Source of the DNA: a virus
Reading direction: 5' to 3' (one strand)
DNA: 64,000 nt
Virus record (IMG/VR): IMGVR_UViG_3300035156_000198
Location: 1-64,000 of that record
Positions 57,553-64,000 of the stretch are shown in pieces. Made by a program: the position numbers and the translations under genes. Position 1 is the first letter of the stretch, and each line of letters starts with the position of its first letter. Below the pieces are notes generated by a model, which saw only the letters and a list, made by a program, of their open reading frames with translations, searched no databases and was not told where the DNA came from.

Positions 57553-57911
57553 CCCCCGTCGAGCTGGCCGACTGGAACGCGCGCAACCCGCGCGGCACCG
57601 TCGTGGTCGCCTGGCCCGGCGGCCGCCTCGACGGTGCGGCGCTGCACACCCGCACCAGGTCGGCGGCGTGGATCGACCTGGACACGGTGCCGCGGGTGGC
57701 GGTCAAGGGTTACCCCGGTGGTGTGCCCCTGGCCGATGTCGACGTGCTCGACGGCGATGTCGACGTGCTGAACGGGGTACGCCGGCACGTCGTGCCGGCC
57801 GGGTACGCCGGCGGCGACAGTGGCACGGTCGTCGTGGTTCGGCTCGATGACGTCCGGGCCGCCCTGCAGCGACTGATGGGCGACGACGACACCGGGCCGC
57901 CGAGAGGGTGA
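57549..57911 (+). CDS. Hypothetical protein
   Basis: A 120-residue protein from ATG 57549. Alpha/beta sequence with RGTVVVAWPGGRLDGAALHT and an acidic C-terminus. Unknown function. Confidence 0.55.
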   Translation: MTPVELADWNARNPRGTVVVAWPGGRLDGAALHTRTRSAAWIDLDTVPRVAVKGYPGGVPLADVDVLDGDVDVLNGVRRHVVPAGYAGGDSGTVVVVRLDDVRAALQRLMGDDDTGPPRG

Positions 57912-57915
57912 TGCC

Positions 57916-58248
57916 GTGGCGAAGCGGGAGCCACCCGACGACGCCGACACGAGGCCGATCCCTCGACCTGACCAGTACCTCCAAGGGCCCGACCTCCGCT
58001 CGATGCGGTTGAAGGTGTGCGAGTGGGCAAGGCCGGCCGACGCCGGCCGAGGCGACCCGGGCTACCCGGCCCGGGTCGCCGACGCCGCCGAGCTGCTCGA
58101 CCAGCTGGGGCTGCACGGCACACCACCACCGCCTGACCCCCGGACCCGCGATGCGTGGGGCCGGGCCCGATCACTGGAAGCCAAACGCAACACAAGCCGC
58201 ACCGCGGCGGCCCGCAAACGGCGGGTCACCGACGACAAGGAGGTATGA
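57916..58248 (+). CDS. Hypothetical protein
   Basis: A 110-residue protein from GTG 57916. Helical centre (YPARVADAAELLDQLGLHG) and basic C-terminus (SRTAAARKRRVTDDKEV). Its end carries AAGGAGG, the ribosome site of the next gene. Confidence 0.55.
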   Translation: MAKREPPDDADTRPIPRPDQYLQGPDLRSMRLKVCEWARPADAGRGDPGYPARVADAAELLDQLGLHGTPPPPDPRTRDAWGRARSLEAKRNTSRTAAARKRRVTDDKEV

Positions 58249-58251
58249 GCT

Positions 58252-58401
58252 GTGGGAGACATCGGAACACCACGCCGCACCATCGAGGCCCCCGAGCCGG
58301 TGATCGAACCGGTGACCGAGCCGACCAGACGCGAGGACGCACCCGAGAGGCTCGAGCCCGCCCTGGACCCGCAACGGCCTGTCCCGGCGCCGGCGCCATG
58401 A
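58252..58401 (+). CDS. Small Pro/Glu-rich conserved phage peptide
   Basis: A 49-residue protein from GTG 58252 (AAGGAGG upstream). VGDIGTPRRTIEAPEPVIEP is a motif I recall from very small actinophage proteins; the rest is a disordered acidic/Pro tail. Overlaps the next gene by 4 bp. Function unknown. Confidence 0.6.
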   Translation: MGDIGTPRRTIEAPEPVIEPVTEPTRREDAPERLEPALDPQRPVPAPAP

Positions 58402-59240
58402 CCGGGCCGCACCCGCCGATCCGGCCGGCGCTGCACGCTGAGTTCTCCAAGGCGACGGCCTACGAGCCGGTGGCCGCGGCGCTGGTGGGGTTCCGCGCGT
58501 TCCTCATCGGCACCGACCCCGACGTGCCGGCCGAGCCGCTCGGCGCGGTCACGCCGGTGCATGCGTTGCGCGGCACCGCCGGCCCCGAGGGTGTGCTGCA
58601 CGGCATCCACCAGTCGGCCTACCGGTGGGGCCCGGGCGCGAACGAGGCCATCTGCTTCGCCCGGCCGCTCGGCCTACCCGGCCCGGTGACGCCGCACGCC
58701 GACGTGATGCCGGTGGACTGTGGGTGCGGCCTGTGGGCCTACACCGGCGGTGATCACGTCATGTCGGTGCAGTGGCCGACGGTGCTCGGGGTGGTCGTCG
58801 GGTGGGGCCGCATGGTCGTCGGCCCGTCGGGGTTCCGGGCCCAGTACGCGCGGATCGTGGGGTTGGCGTTCCCCGACGCCGGCGTGCCCGTCGTCGGTGA
58901 CCGGCTGACCCTCGACACCAACGCCGGCCGGTTGGCCGACGCGACCGAGGCGATGCGCCGCGGCCTGGCGGTGGCCGCGCACGGCATCGGTGTGCAGCTG
59001 GGCAACGTCGGCCGGGCGATGCGTCACGAGCCGCTGCTGCCGGTCCCCAAGCCGGCTCCGCCGGCGCCGCCGGTGCGAGCTGCCCGAGCTTGGGAAGCGG
59101 TGCCCGAGCACCTGCAGCAACGGGTCGCCGAGCTGTACCCCGAGGTCGACGTGTTCGGCACCGTGGCCGAGCTGCAGACCGCCTACCCCCTGACCGACCT
59201 GACCCCCTACCTGACAGGCGACGACGATGCCGAACAGTGA
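58398..59240 (+). CDS. Hypothetical protein
   Basis: A 280-residue protein from ATG 58398. The middle half looks like a compact alpha/beta domain with DCGCGLWAYT and FRAQYARIVGLAFPDAGVPVVG; C-terminal Pro linker and helix. Not recognised. Confidence 0.6.
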   Translation: MTGPHPPIRPALHAEFSKATAYEPVAAALVGFRAFLIGTDPDVPAEPLGAVTPVHALRGTAGPEGVLHGIHQSAYRWGPGANEAICFARPLGLPGPVTPHADVMPVDCGCGLWAYTGGDHVMSVQWPTVLGVVVGWGRMVVGPSGFRAQYARIVGLAFPDAGVPVVGDRLTLDTNAGRLADATEAMRRGLAVAAHGIGVQLGNVGRAMRHEPLLPVPKPAPPAPPVRAARAWEAVPEHLQQRVAELYPEVDVFGTVAELQTAYPLTDLTPYLTGDDDAEQ

Positions 59241-59457
59241 CGACTACGACGACGACATGCCCGAGCGCGAGCTGCTCACCGACGAGCCGACGCCGGCGTG
59301 GATGCGCACCAGCGGCGAGCGCGACCCCGGCCCGTACGACTTCGCCCGCGAGCGGCGCGAGGCCCTCGAAGCCGACGAGCCCTACCAGCTGGTGAAGATC
59401 GGCGGCCAGCTGTACGACGCCAACGATGTGCCCGACCGCTCGGACCTCCTGTGGTGA
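59227..59457 (+). CDS. Small acidic hypothetical protein
   Basis: A 76-residue acidic protein from ATG 59227, overlapping the previous gene by 14 bp. Contains YQLVKIGGQLYDANDVPDRS. Unknown function. Confidence 0.55.
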   Translation: MPNSDDYDDDMPERELLTDEPTPAWMRTSGERDPGPYDFARERREALEADEPYQLVKIGGQLYDANDVPDRSDLLW

Positions 59458-59684
59458 CCGCGGGCGGCTACGGCTGGGCCGACGTGGTGTCCGCCGTCGC
59501 CGACATCAGCATCGACCACGTGCACGACTGGCGGCCGCCGCCCGAGTGGTCCGCGCGCGAGACTAGCTTCCGCGTCTGCACGAGCTGCCAGGCCACCGGG
59601 TTCGCCGAGTACGTGCCGACGCGCCCGACCGTCGAAGCCTCACCAGGTGGTGACCCGACCGGTGCTAACGTCACGGGCGCTTGA
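59454..59684 (+). CDS. Small hypothetical protein
   Basis: A 76-residue protein from GTG 59454 (GTGA overlap). Contains HVHDWRPPPEW and a CTSC motif. Last gene before the replication unit. Confidence 0.55.
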   Translation: MTAGGYGWADVVSAVADISIDHVHDWRPPPEWSARETSFRVCTSCQATGFAEYVPTRPTVEASPGGDPTGANVTGA

Positions 59685-59719
59685 CTTGTTTGTACCAGGG
59701 GTCGACTCTGGGCCGAGTC
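59681..59719 (+). promoter_or_regulatory. Weak promoter candidate before the replication genes
   Basis: TTGACT (59681-59686), 17 bp, GACTCT (59704-59709). The latter is part of an inverted repeat GACTC/GAGTC (59704-59719) that could be an operator. The -10 is poor, so this is only suggestive; the first gene follows at 59837. Confidence 0.3.
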
Positions 59720-59836
59720 AGACCAACGTAGACCGGGGTCGGTGGTTCGTTGTGGAGCTGCAGCGCGCGAGGGCAGGGCCCCCGCGCACCGTCGCCCATG
59801 CGACGCCCGCCTGCCCCCCCTCGGGAGGGGAGCGCC

Positions 59837-60367
59837 ATGGCCCGTGACCACAGTCGCATCTTCGTGTCCATCTGGACCGACCCTGCGTTCCTGGCCCTCG
59901 ACCGCGACGCGCAACGCATGTACCTGGTGCTGCTGAGTCAACCCCGGTTGAGCTACTGCGGGGTGCTCGACTACGTGCCGGCGCGGCTGGCGCGGCTGGC
60001 CGCTGACGAGGACGAGGCATCGGTCGACCATGCTGTCAAGCTGCTCGAACCTGACCGGTTCGTCGTGGTCGACCGGTCGACTCAAGAGCTGCTGATTCGG
60101 TCGTTCGTGCGCCGCGACGGCCTGCTGAAAACCCCGAACGTGACGAAAGCGATGGTCACCGCGCGGGCCCTGGTGATGAGTGAGCAGCTGCGCGATGTCA
60201 TCGACGCCGAGCTGGCCCGGGCCTACCAGGAAGATCCGACGATGGCCGGGTGGGCCGGGTCGGGGTCGCAACCTGGTGGCCTGCTGGTCGCTGATGTCGA
60301 GCTGTACGCCAAGGTCATCGAGGGGTCGGCGAACGGCTCACTCAACGGTTCGGGGGCGACCGCATGA
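59837..60367 (+). CDS. Replication initiator-like phage protein
   Basis: A 176-residue protein from ATG 59837 (GGGAGGGGAG upstream). The N-terminus (HSRIFVSIWTDPAFLALDRD, LSQPRLSYCGVLDYVPARLA) and FVRRDGLLKTPNVTKAM resemble a helical DNA-binding replication protein common in actinophages. The C-terminus has Gly/Ser/Asn repeats and seems cut short; the following frame continues the same composition. Adjacent to the candidate origin. Confidence 0.65.
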   Translation: MARDHSRIFVSIWTDPAFLALDRDAQRMYLVLLSQPRLSYCGVLDYVPARLARLAADEDEASVDHAVKLLEPDRFVVVDRSTQELLIRSFVRRDGLLKTPNVTKAMVTARALVMSEQLRDVIDAELARAYQEDPTMAGWAGSGSQPGGLLVADVELYAKVIEGSANGSLNGSGATA

Positions 60368-60579
60368 GGGGTTACTTTAGGGGTTCGGCGAAGGGTTCCG
60401 GCAAGGGTTGCGCGAGCCCCTCGGGCAAGGGTCGGCGCAACCGTTCGGCGAACCCTAGGGCAACTCCTTACTCCTTACTCCTTACTCCTAACTCCTCTCT
60501 CCCTGTGGTTGCGTTAACCAATCCAATCAAGTCTGTAACGTGCGAGGTTTTTTTTGGATTGGAGACGACGAAATGCTGA
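60364..60579 (+). CDS. Possible frameshifted continuation of the replication protein
   Basis: This 71-residue frame opens RGYFRGSAKGSGKGC and continues the Gly/Ser/Lys/Asn repeat style of the preceding protein in the -1 frame, ending in TPYSLLLTPNSSLP. It covers the 7-bp iteron tract. It may be the true C-terminus after a frameshift or sequence error, or a separate ORF. Confidence 0.35.
   Translation: MRGYFRGSAKGSGKGCASPSGKGRRNRSANPRATPYSLLLTPNSSLPVVALTNPIKSVTCEVFFGLETTKC
60463..60562. other. Candidate replication origin: 7-bp iterons and AT-rich segment
   Basis: Five tandem 7-mers (three ACTCCTT, then ACTCCTA, ACTCCTC; 60463-60497) are followed by a segment of low GC (about 60507-60562) with GTTAACC, a run of eight T (60548-60555) and inverted CCAATCC (60518-60524) / GGATTGG (60556-60562). 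Iterons beside an AT-rich segment within replication genes are typical of origins. Confidence 0.5.
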
Positions 60580-61127
60580 CCGAAGTGCAAATCGCTCGGC
60601 TCGCCGCGGCCGTGTCGCACCTGCGACCCGAGTGGCCGCAAGCGTCGCTCCACTCGTTCATCAGCAGGAACCTCGCCGGCTACACGGTCCGCGACGCTGC
60701 GGTGATGCTCACGTGGGTGGCCGTCGACCCCGACACCGAGACGCCGGCCCGGATGCTTGAGGCCGGCCCGTGGCGGCAGACCGCGACGCTGAACGCCGCC
60801 CCTGGCACCAGGTCGCCGCACGACCGGCAGCGCACGTGCTCGGTGTGCGCGCTCGCCGAGGTCGACTGCCGCTCGAAGTGGTCGACTGACCACCCGTTCG
60901 TGTCGGTGGCCGAGGCCCGCGCCGTCGCCCTGGCCGACCGCCGGCGAGCTGTCGACGCCGCGGCCGCTGCCCGAGCTGCGCTGCGACCGGTGCCGGCCGA
61001 GCTGTCCCCTGAGCCCGTCGGCGGCGGTGAGCCCGACGCCCCCGCGTGCGTACCCCCCGCCGCGGGCGAGCCCCCGTCGAGCCCCGCCGTCGGCGGCCCC
61101 GCCGAGCCCGCCGAGGCCGGCCGATGA
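60573..61127 (+). CDS. Hypothetical replication-region protein
   Basis: A 184-residue protein from ATG 60573 (GGAG upstream in the AT-rich segment). A helical N-terminal domain (IARLAAAVSHLRPEWPQASLH, YTVRDAAVMLTWVAV) and TCSVCALAEVDC, a likely zinc site. The layout resembles phage proteins that work with the initiator; helicase-loader-like function is possible. Confidence 0.55.
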   Translation: MLTEVQIARLAAAVSHLRPEWPQASLHSFISRNLAGYTVRDAAVMLTWVAVDPDTETPARMLEAGPWRQTATLNAAPGTRSPHDRQRTCSVCALAEVDCRSKWSTDHPFVSVAEARAVALADRRRAVDAAAAARAALRPVPAELSPEPVGGGEPDAPACVPPAAGEPPSSPAVGGPAEPAEAGR

Positions 61128-61387
61128 GCACCCGCCTGGAGCAGCTGTACGCCCTACGCCGCAAGGTGGCCCGGGCGATCATCGCCGAGGAAGCCAAGGA
61201 ACGCCGCTACCGGCCGGCGCCAACCGTCACCGCCACCGACTCGGAGATTCGGGACTGGGCCCGAGCCGAGGGCATCGACGTGAACCCCCGCGGCCGGCTG
61301 CGCGAGGAAGTGCGCGCCGCCTACGTCGAGGCCCACCGCGACCCGCTGCTGGGGTTCGACGCGACCAGGCGGCAGGCCCATGGTTGA
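61124..61387 (+). CDS. Lsr2-type DNA-binding protein
   Basis: An 87-residue protein from ATG 61124. The C-terminal segment (EIRDWARAEGIDVNPRGRL) is the Lsr2 DNA-binding helix pair with its AT-hook-like RGR. Lsr2 is an actinobacterial xenogeneic silencer that binds AT-rich DNA. The N-terminal half is a short helix and lacks the Lsr2 dimerisation sheet. It may counteract host Lsr2 or regulate the phage's AT-rich spots. Confidence 0.7.
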   Translation: MSTRLEQLYALRRKVARAIIAEEAKERRYRPAPTVTATDSEIRDWARAEGIDVNPRGRLREEVRAAYVEAHRDPLLGFDATRRQAHG

Positions 61388-61658
61388 CCCCCGGCACGTC
61401 ACCGCCGCCGCGAACCACCACCCCGCGACGCCCGCCCGGGACACCGCCGGCCTGATCGACCAGCTGCAGCTGGTCGACGCCCAGCTGCGCGAGCTGGTCG
61501 CCGCCACGTTCGCCCGGTGGGACACCGCCGGGCCCGGCGCGGCCTACCACGCCCTCGATGTGAACGGCCGGCCGGTGCTCGCCGACATACTGGCCGCCCG
61601 AGCCACCACCCTCGCCGCCCTCGCCACCCTCACCACCACCGGAAGGAACCACCCGTGA
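61380..61658 (+). CDS. Hypothetical protein
   Basis: A 92-residue protein from ATG 61380, overlapping the Lsr2-like gene by 8 bp. Helical (LIDQLQLVDAQLRELVAATFA). Unknown function. Confidence 0.55.
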   Translation: MVDPRHVTAAANHHPATPARDTAGLIDQLQLVDAQLRELVAATFARWDTAGPGAAYHALDVNGRPVLADILAARATTLAALATLTTTGRNHP

Positions 61659-62125
61659 CCGACCTACGCGACCAGCTGCGCGAGCCGTTGCACGCGGCCA
61701 TCAGCAACGCCTACTACGACGCCCGCAACAGCGGCCGCACCATGACCGACGCGGCCGACGCCGCCACCGACGCGGCGACCGACGTGGTGCTGGCCATCGT
61801 CGCCGCCGACGTACCCCTGGACCTGGCCGCCGCCGCGAGGTCGTATCTCGAGGATGCCGACCCGGCCCGCTACCGGCCTAGCCCGCCTCGCCCGGTGCTG
61901 CTGCTCGGCGGCGCCGAGCGGGTGTGGGAAGCCCTGACCGGCATGACCGGCGACGCCGGCCGCGAACTGGCCGCCAAGATCGTCGCCCAGCAGGAAGCCG
62001 GAGGGTTCGCCCTCCCGGCCTCGGACAACGCCGGCGGGCCAGGTGTCGGGGCCGACCCGGCGCGGCTGGACGCTGCCAACGCCGCATTGACAGCAGAATC
62101 GCTCCCAGCTGAGGGCCCGGCATGA
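61655..62125 (+). CDS. Hypothetical protein
   Basis: A 156-residue, Ala-rich helical protein from GTG 61655. A repeated DAADAATDAATD segment sits in the N-terminal third. Unknown function. Confidence 0.55.
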   Translation: MTDLRDQLREPLHAAISNAYYDARNSGRTMTDAADAATDAATDVVLAIVAADVPLDLAAAARSYLEDADPARYRPSPPRPVLLLGGAERVWEALTGMTGDAGRELAAKIVAQQEAGGFALPASDNAGGPGVGADPARLDAANAALTAESLPAEGPA

Positions 62126-62448
62126 GCCGCGAGCGGGTGTCTGTGTGCGCCACATGCCACGGCTCGATTACGTGGGGCCGCACCGTCCCCGGCGGCCGCC
62201 CGATGCCGCTGGACCTGCCGGTGTACGCCCAGGACGACACCGCCGCGACGTGCGCGGTGTACGCCGATGCCACCGGCCGGCTGAACGTGCGCGTGCTCAA
62301 GGACGGCGAGCAACCCGAGCCGTTCGAGCGGCGACGCATGACGCACTTCGCCACGTGCGCGGCCAGGGTCGAGGCCGCCAAGGCCCGCCGCGGTGAGGTC
62401 GAGAACGTCATCCCGTTCCCGACCCGGGCCGAGAGGGCGAAGCGATGA
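62122..62448 (+). CDS. Hypothetical protein with CxxC
   Basis: A 108-residue protein from ATG 62122. It has CATCHGSI and a later HFATCAARV; probable zinc-binding fold with a beta-rich centre. Unknown function. Confidence 0.6.
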   Translation: MSRERVSVCATCHGSITWGRTVPGGRPMPLDLPVYAQDDTAATCAVYADATGRLNVRVLKDGEQPEPFERRRMTHFATCAARVEAAKARRGEVENVIPFPTRAERAKR

Positions 62449-62630
62449 TGTGCAAACACTGCGGGATCGAGGTCGCGCCGATGCCGGCGCCGGGGTCGTG
62501 GAAGCATGTCGCCACGAACCTCGGTCGATGCCAGGACCCGGCCGTCGAGTACGGCCACCTGGCCGAGCCGGTCGGTGTGCCGTGCCGGGCCGACGGGCCG
62601 AACCCGTGCCTCGGGTCGGTGGTGAGCTGA
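62445..62630 (+). CDS. Small zinc-finger-like protein
   Basis: A 61-residue protein from ATG 62445 with CKHCGIEV and two further Cys residues. ATGA-coupled to both neighbours. Confidence 0.55.
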   Translation: MMCKHCGIEVAPMPAPGSWKHVATNLGRCQDPAVEYGHLAEPVGVPCRADGPNPCLGSVVS

Positions 62631-62872
62631 TGGCCACCGTGCTGCCGGCGTCGGTGCTCGCCGACATCGACCGGGCCCTAGCCTCACCGTCGCCACGGGC
62701 GGCCGTCGCCGCGACGCTGCAACGGCTCGCCGATGGCGCCTACGCCGACGGGGTGCGCGAGGGCGGCGAGCGCGCCGCGGCGGTCATCTACGACGCGCTG
62801 ATGCCCGAGCACCGGGCCGCGTTCGCGGCGGTCCAGGCGCACATGGCCCGCGTGCGGAACATCGCGCTGTGA
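62630..62872 (+). CDS. Small helical hypothetical protein
   Basis: An 80-residue protein from ATG 62630 (TGATG overlap). All-helical, Ala-rich. Unknown function. Confidence 0.55.
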   Translation: MATVLPASVLADIDRALASPSPRAAVAATLQRLADGAYADGVREGGERAAAVIYDALMPEHRAAFAAVQAHMARVRNIAL

Positions 62873-63153
62873 CCACCGCGCTGCTGATGGTCGCCGGCCT
62901 GGTCGCCGTCGTCGCCGCGTTCGCGCTGGTCGCCCCCTGGCAGCACCGGCACCGCGACGACGACTGGCAGGCCCGCGGCGCGTGGCGGTACGACGAGTGC
63001 AGCTGCGGCGCCCGCCGGGTGCGGCGCCTCTACAGCAACTTCATGTCCCCGGTCGAGGGTGACTGGCCGCGGCCGGTCGACCGGCACGGCATGCCGGTGC
63101 ACGACACCGGCTGGCAGCGGCCGGCCGGCGACCACGACTGGCGACCGGTCTAG
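62869..63153 (+). CDS. Small membrane protein
   Basis: A 94-residue protein from GTG 62869. One N-terminal membrane helix (LLMVAGLVAVVAAFALVAP) and a basic extramembrane part with ECSCGARRVRRL. Its end carries the GGTCTAGACC operator of the next unit close behind. Confidence 0.6.
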   Translation: MTTALLMVAGLVAVVAAFALVAPWQHRHRDDDWQARGAWRYDECSCGARRVRRLYSNFMSPVEGDWPRPVDRHGMPVHDTGWQRPAGDHDWRPV

Positions 63154-63195
63154 ACCGCGGCACGCCGGAAACGTGAGGGGCGCTAGACTGGCGAT
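63147..63195 (+). promoter_or_regulatory. Class-1 leaderless promoter with CTAG operator
   Basis: Operator GGTCTAGACC (63147-63156), 4-bp gap, non-consensus -35 CACGCC (63161-63166), 17 bp, -10 TAGACT (63184-63189), 6 bp, ATG 63196. The operator-to-ATG distance equals that at 6269 and 7213. The very poor -35 suggests dependence on an activator. Confidence 0.65.
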
Positions 63196-63471
63196 ATGAC
63201 CACCACCAAGAGCACCGCCACCAGCACCCCGACCACCGCGACCCTCACCGCCGCCGAGGCGTTCGTCCAGGCATGCCGCGCCGGCGGCTACCAGGCCCGC
63301 ATCGTCACCACCGCGGAGTTCCCCGAGTTCACCGAGCGGCCCGGCGCCCGCCGCACCGACGCCGGCGACGAGTACGTGCACACCTACGACGACGAGCCGT
63401 GCGACCTGCCCGGCGACCGCGCCGACGACGAGCACATCTGCGGCCACGGGTTCGGGGTGAGGCTGGCATGA
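63196..63471 (+). CDS. Hypothetical early protein, leaderless mRNA
   Basis: A 91-residue protein from ATG 63196, 6 bases after the -10, no ribosome site. Thr-rich start, helical centre, acidic His/Cys-containing end (CDLPGDRADDEHICGHG). Confidence 0.6.
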   Translation: MTTTKSTATSTPTTATLTAAEAFVQACRAGGYQARIVTTAEFPEFTERPGARRTDAGDEYVHTYDDEPCDLPGDRADDEHICGHGFGVRLA

Positions 63472-63701
63472 GCCGCCGCGCGCGGCCGACCCGCGCCGAG
63501 ATAGCGGCCGCCTTCAACGCCCGGTGCACGTTCGGCTGCCCGAGCTGCAGCCGAGCGTGCACGTTCGCCGGCGGGTACAACCATCGGTTCGACTGCTGCG
63601 GCGAGGTCGTCGCCCACGTCATGGAGAACCTGGTGCGCCGCGTCTCGGGGGTGCCGGCGTACGCCGTCGGTGTCTCGACCACCACCAGGCCGCCGTCGTG
63701 A
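63468..63701 (+). CDS. Cys-rich hypothetical protein
   Basis: A 77-residue protein from ATG 63468 with CTFGCPSCSRACTF and a later DCCGEVVAHV; likely zinc- or Fe-S-binding. Unknown function. Confidence 0.55.
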   Translation: MSRRARPTRAEIAAAFNARCTFGCPSCSRACTFAGGYNHRFDCCGEVVAHVMENLVRRVSGVPAYAVGVSTTTRPPS

Positions 63702-64000
63702 GGGTCTGGGACATCGAGCGCGACTGTGGTCACACCACCCGGCACGACCACGTGCCGACGGTGCCTGACTACCCGTGCCCGTCCGGTTGCGTCGAGGACG
63801 AGCTGCCCGTGCAGCTGCTGGTTCAAGCCCGAGCCCGACCCCGACCCCGAGCCGGCACCGGAGCTGCCGGCCGTCGACCCCGAGCCGACGACGCCACCGC
63901 CGGCCAAGGTCGAGCGGGCCCCCGTGCGACCCGCGGCCCGCCGCCCGCCCCCGACACCGCCGCGCGGCCGCGCACCCGCCGGCCCGCTGACCCGAGTCGA
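63698..64000 (+). CDS. Partial gene at window end, with apparent frame change
   Basis: GTG 63698 opens a frame with CGHTTRHDHVPTVPDYPCPSGC. At about 63795-63820 the high-GC3 signal moves to the +1 frame, which continues as CWFKPEPDPDPEPAPELP and a Pro-rich tail. So the gene may contain a frameshift or a sequence error. It runs off the window, so its end is unknown. Confidence 0.45.
   Translation, partial: MRVWDIERDCGHTTRHDHVPTVPDYPCPSGCVEDELPVQLLVQARARPRPRAGTGAAGRRPRADDATAGQGRAGPRATRGPPPAPDTAARPRTRRPADPSR

Noticed and set aside
59668-59688. CGTCAC near TTGACT as a sixth inverted-repeat site
   Set aside because: Spacing is 6 instead of 7 and the left half-site is imperfect.
62080-62095. TTGACA inside 61655-62125 as a further stoperator or promoter
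   Set aside because: It has no partner half-site at 7-bp spacing and lies within a gene.

Overview
The window is one continuous stretch of a high-GC actinobacteriophage or prophage. Codons are strongly GC3-biased, GTG starts are frequent, ATGA/GTGA stop-start overlaps join most genes, and small Cys/His-rich proteins abound. There is a complete HK97-type siphovirus structural programme. I see no host housekeeping gene, rRNA or tRNA, so both window edges probably lie inside the element. A Streptomyces/Frankia-like actinomycete host is an inference from base composition and gene style.

Layout. 1-497 is non-coding. 498-5453 (+) is an accessory block: EEP-fold nuclease-like protein, HNH endonuclease, metacaspase-like protease, GH25 lysozyme and an alginate-lyase-like protein. 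5510-12690 (-) is a set of small early/accessory genes including an excisionase-like wHTH protein, a DUF932 protein, a lipoprotein and an HTH protein. 12838-41764 (+) is the late region: TerS, TerL, portal-MuF fusion, S78 protease, major capsid, connectors, major tail protein, tail chaperones with a -1 frameshift, tape measure, baseplate/fibre proteins, M15 endolysin, holin, and a 1660-residue fibre with a GH16 domain and a long repeat tract. 41761-46673 (-) holds small genes and a small serine recombinase. 46789-48837 (+) ends with a sigma-70-family factor. 48901-54274 (-) is the most unusual block: an FtsK-like translocase fused to a GIY-YIG domain, next to one polypeptide carrying transglycosylase, M15-like, M23 and EEP-nuclease domains, plus a histone-H1-like basic protein and membrane proteins. 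It resembles a conjugation-type DNA-transfer module inside a phage genome. 54448 to the end (+) is early replication/recombination: excisionase-family HTH, YqaJ exonuclease, RecT annealase, a replication-initiator-like gene with an adjoining iteron/AT-rich candidate origin, an Lsr2-like DNA-binding protein and many small genes.

Regulation. Three kinds of repeated sites are visible. (1) A GGTCTAGACC-like palindrome sits four bases upstream of the -35 of four early promoters with identical geometry, three of them leaderless; a further two genes share a second, duplicated leaderless promoter with the same palindrome about 20 bp farther upstream. (2) Five NGTCAA-N7-TTGACN inverted repeats lie between transcription units, reminiscent of mycobacteriophage stoperators. 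(3) A TACCCT-containing motif precedes the terminase, major-tail and lysis units; at the last two it lies in an identical 21-bp block and may be a late promoter. The phage sigma factor and the HTH proteins are candidate regulators.
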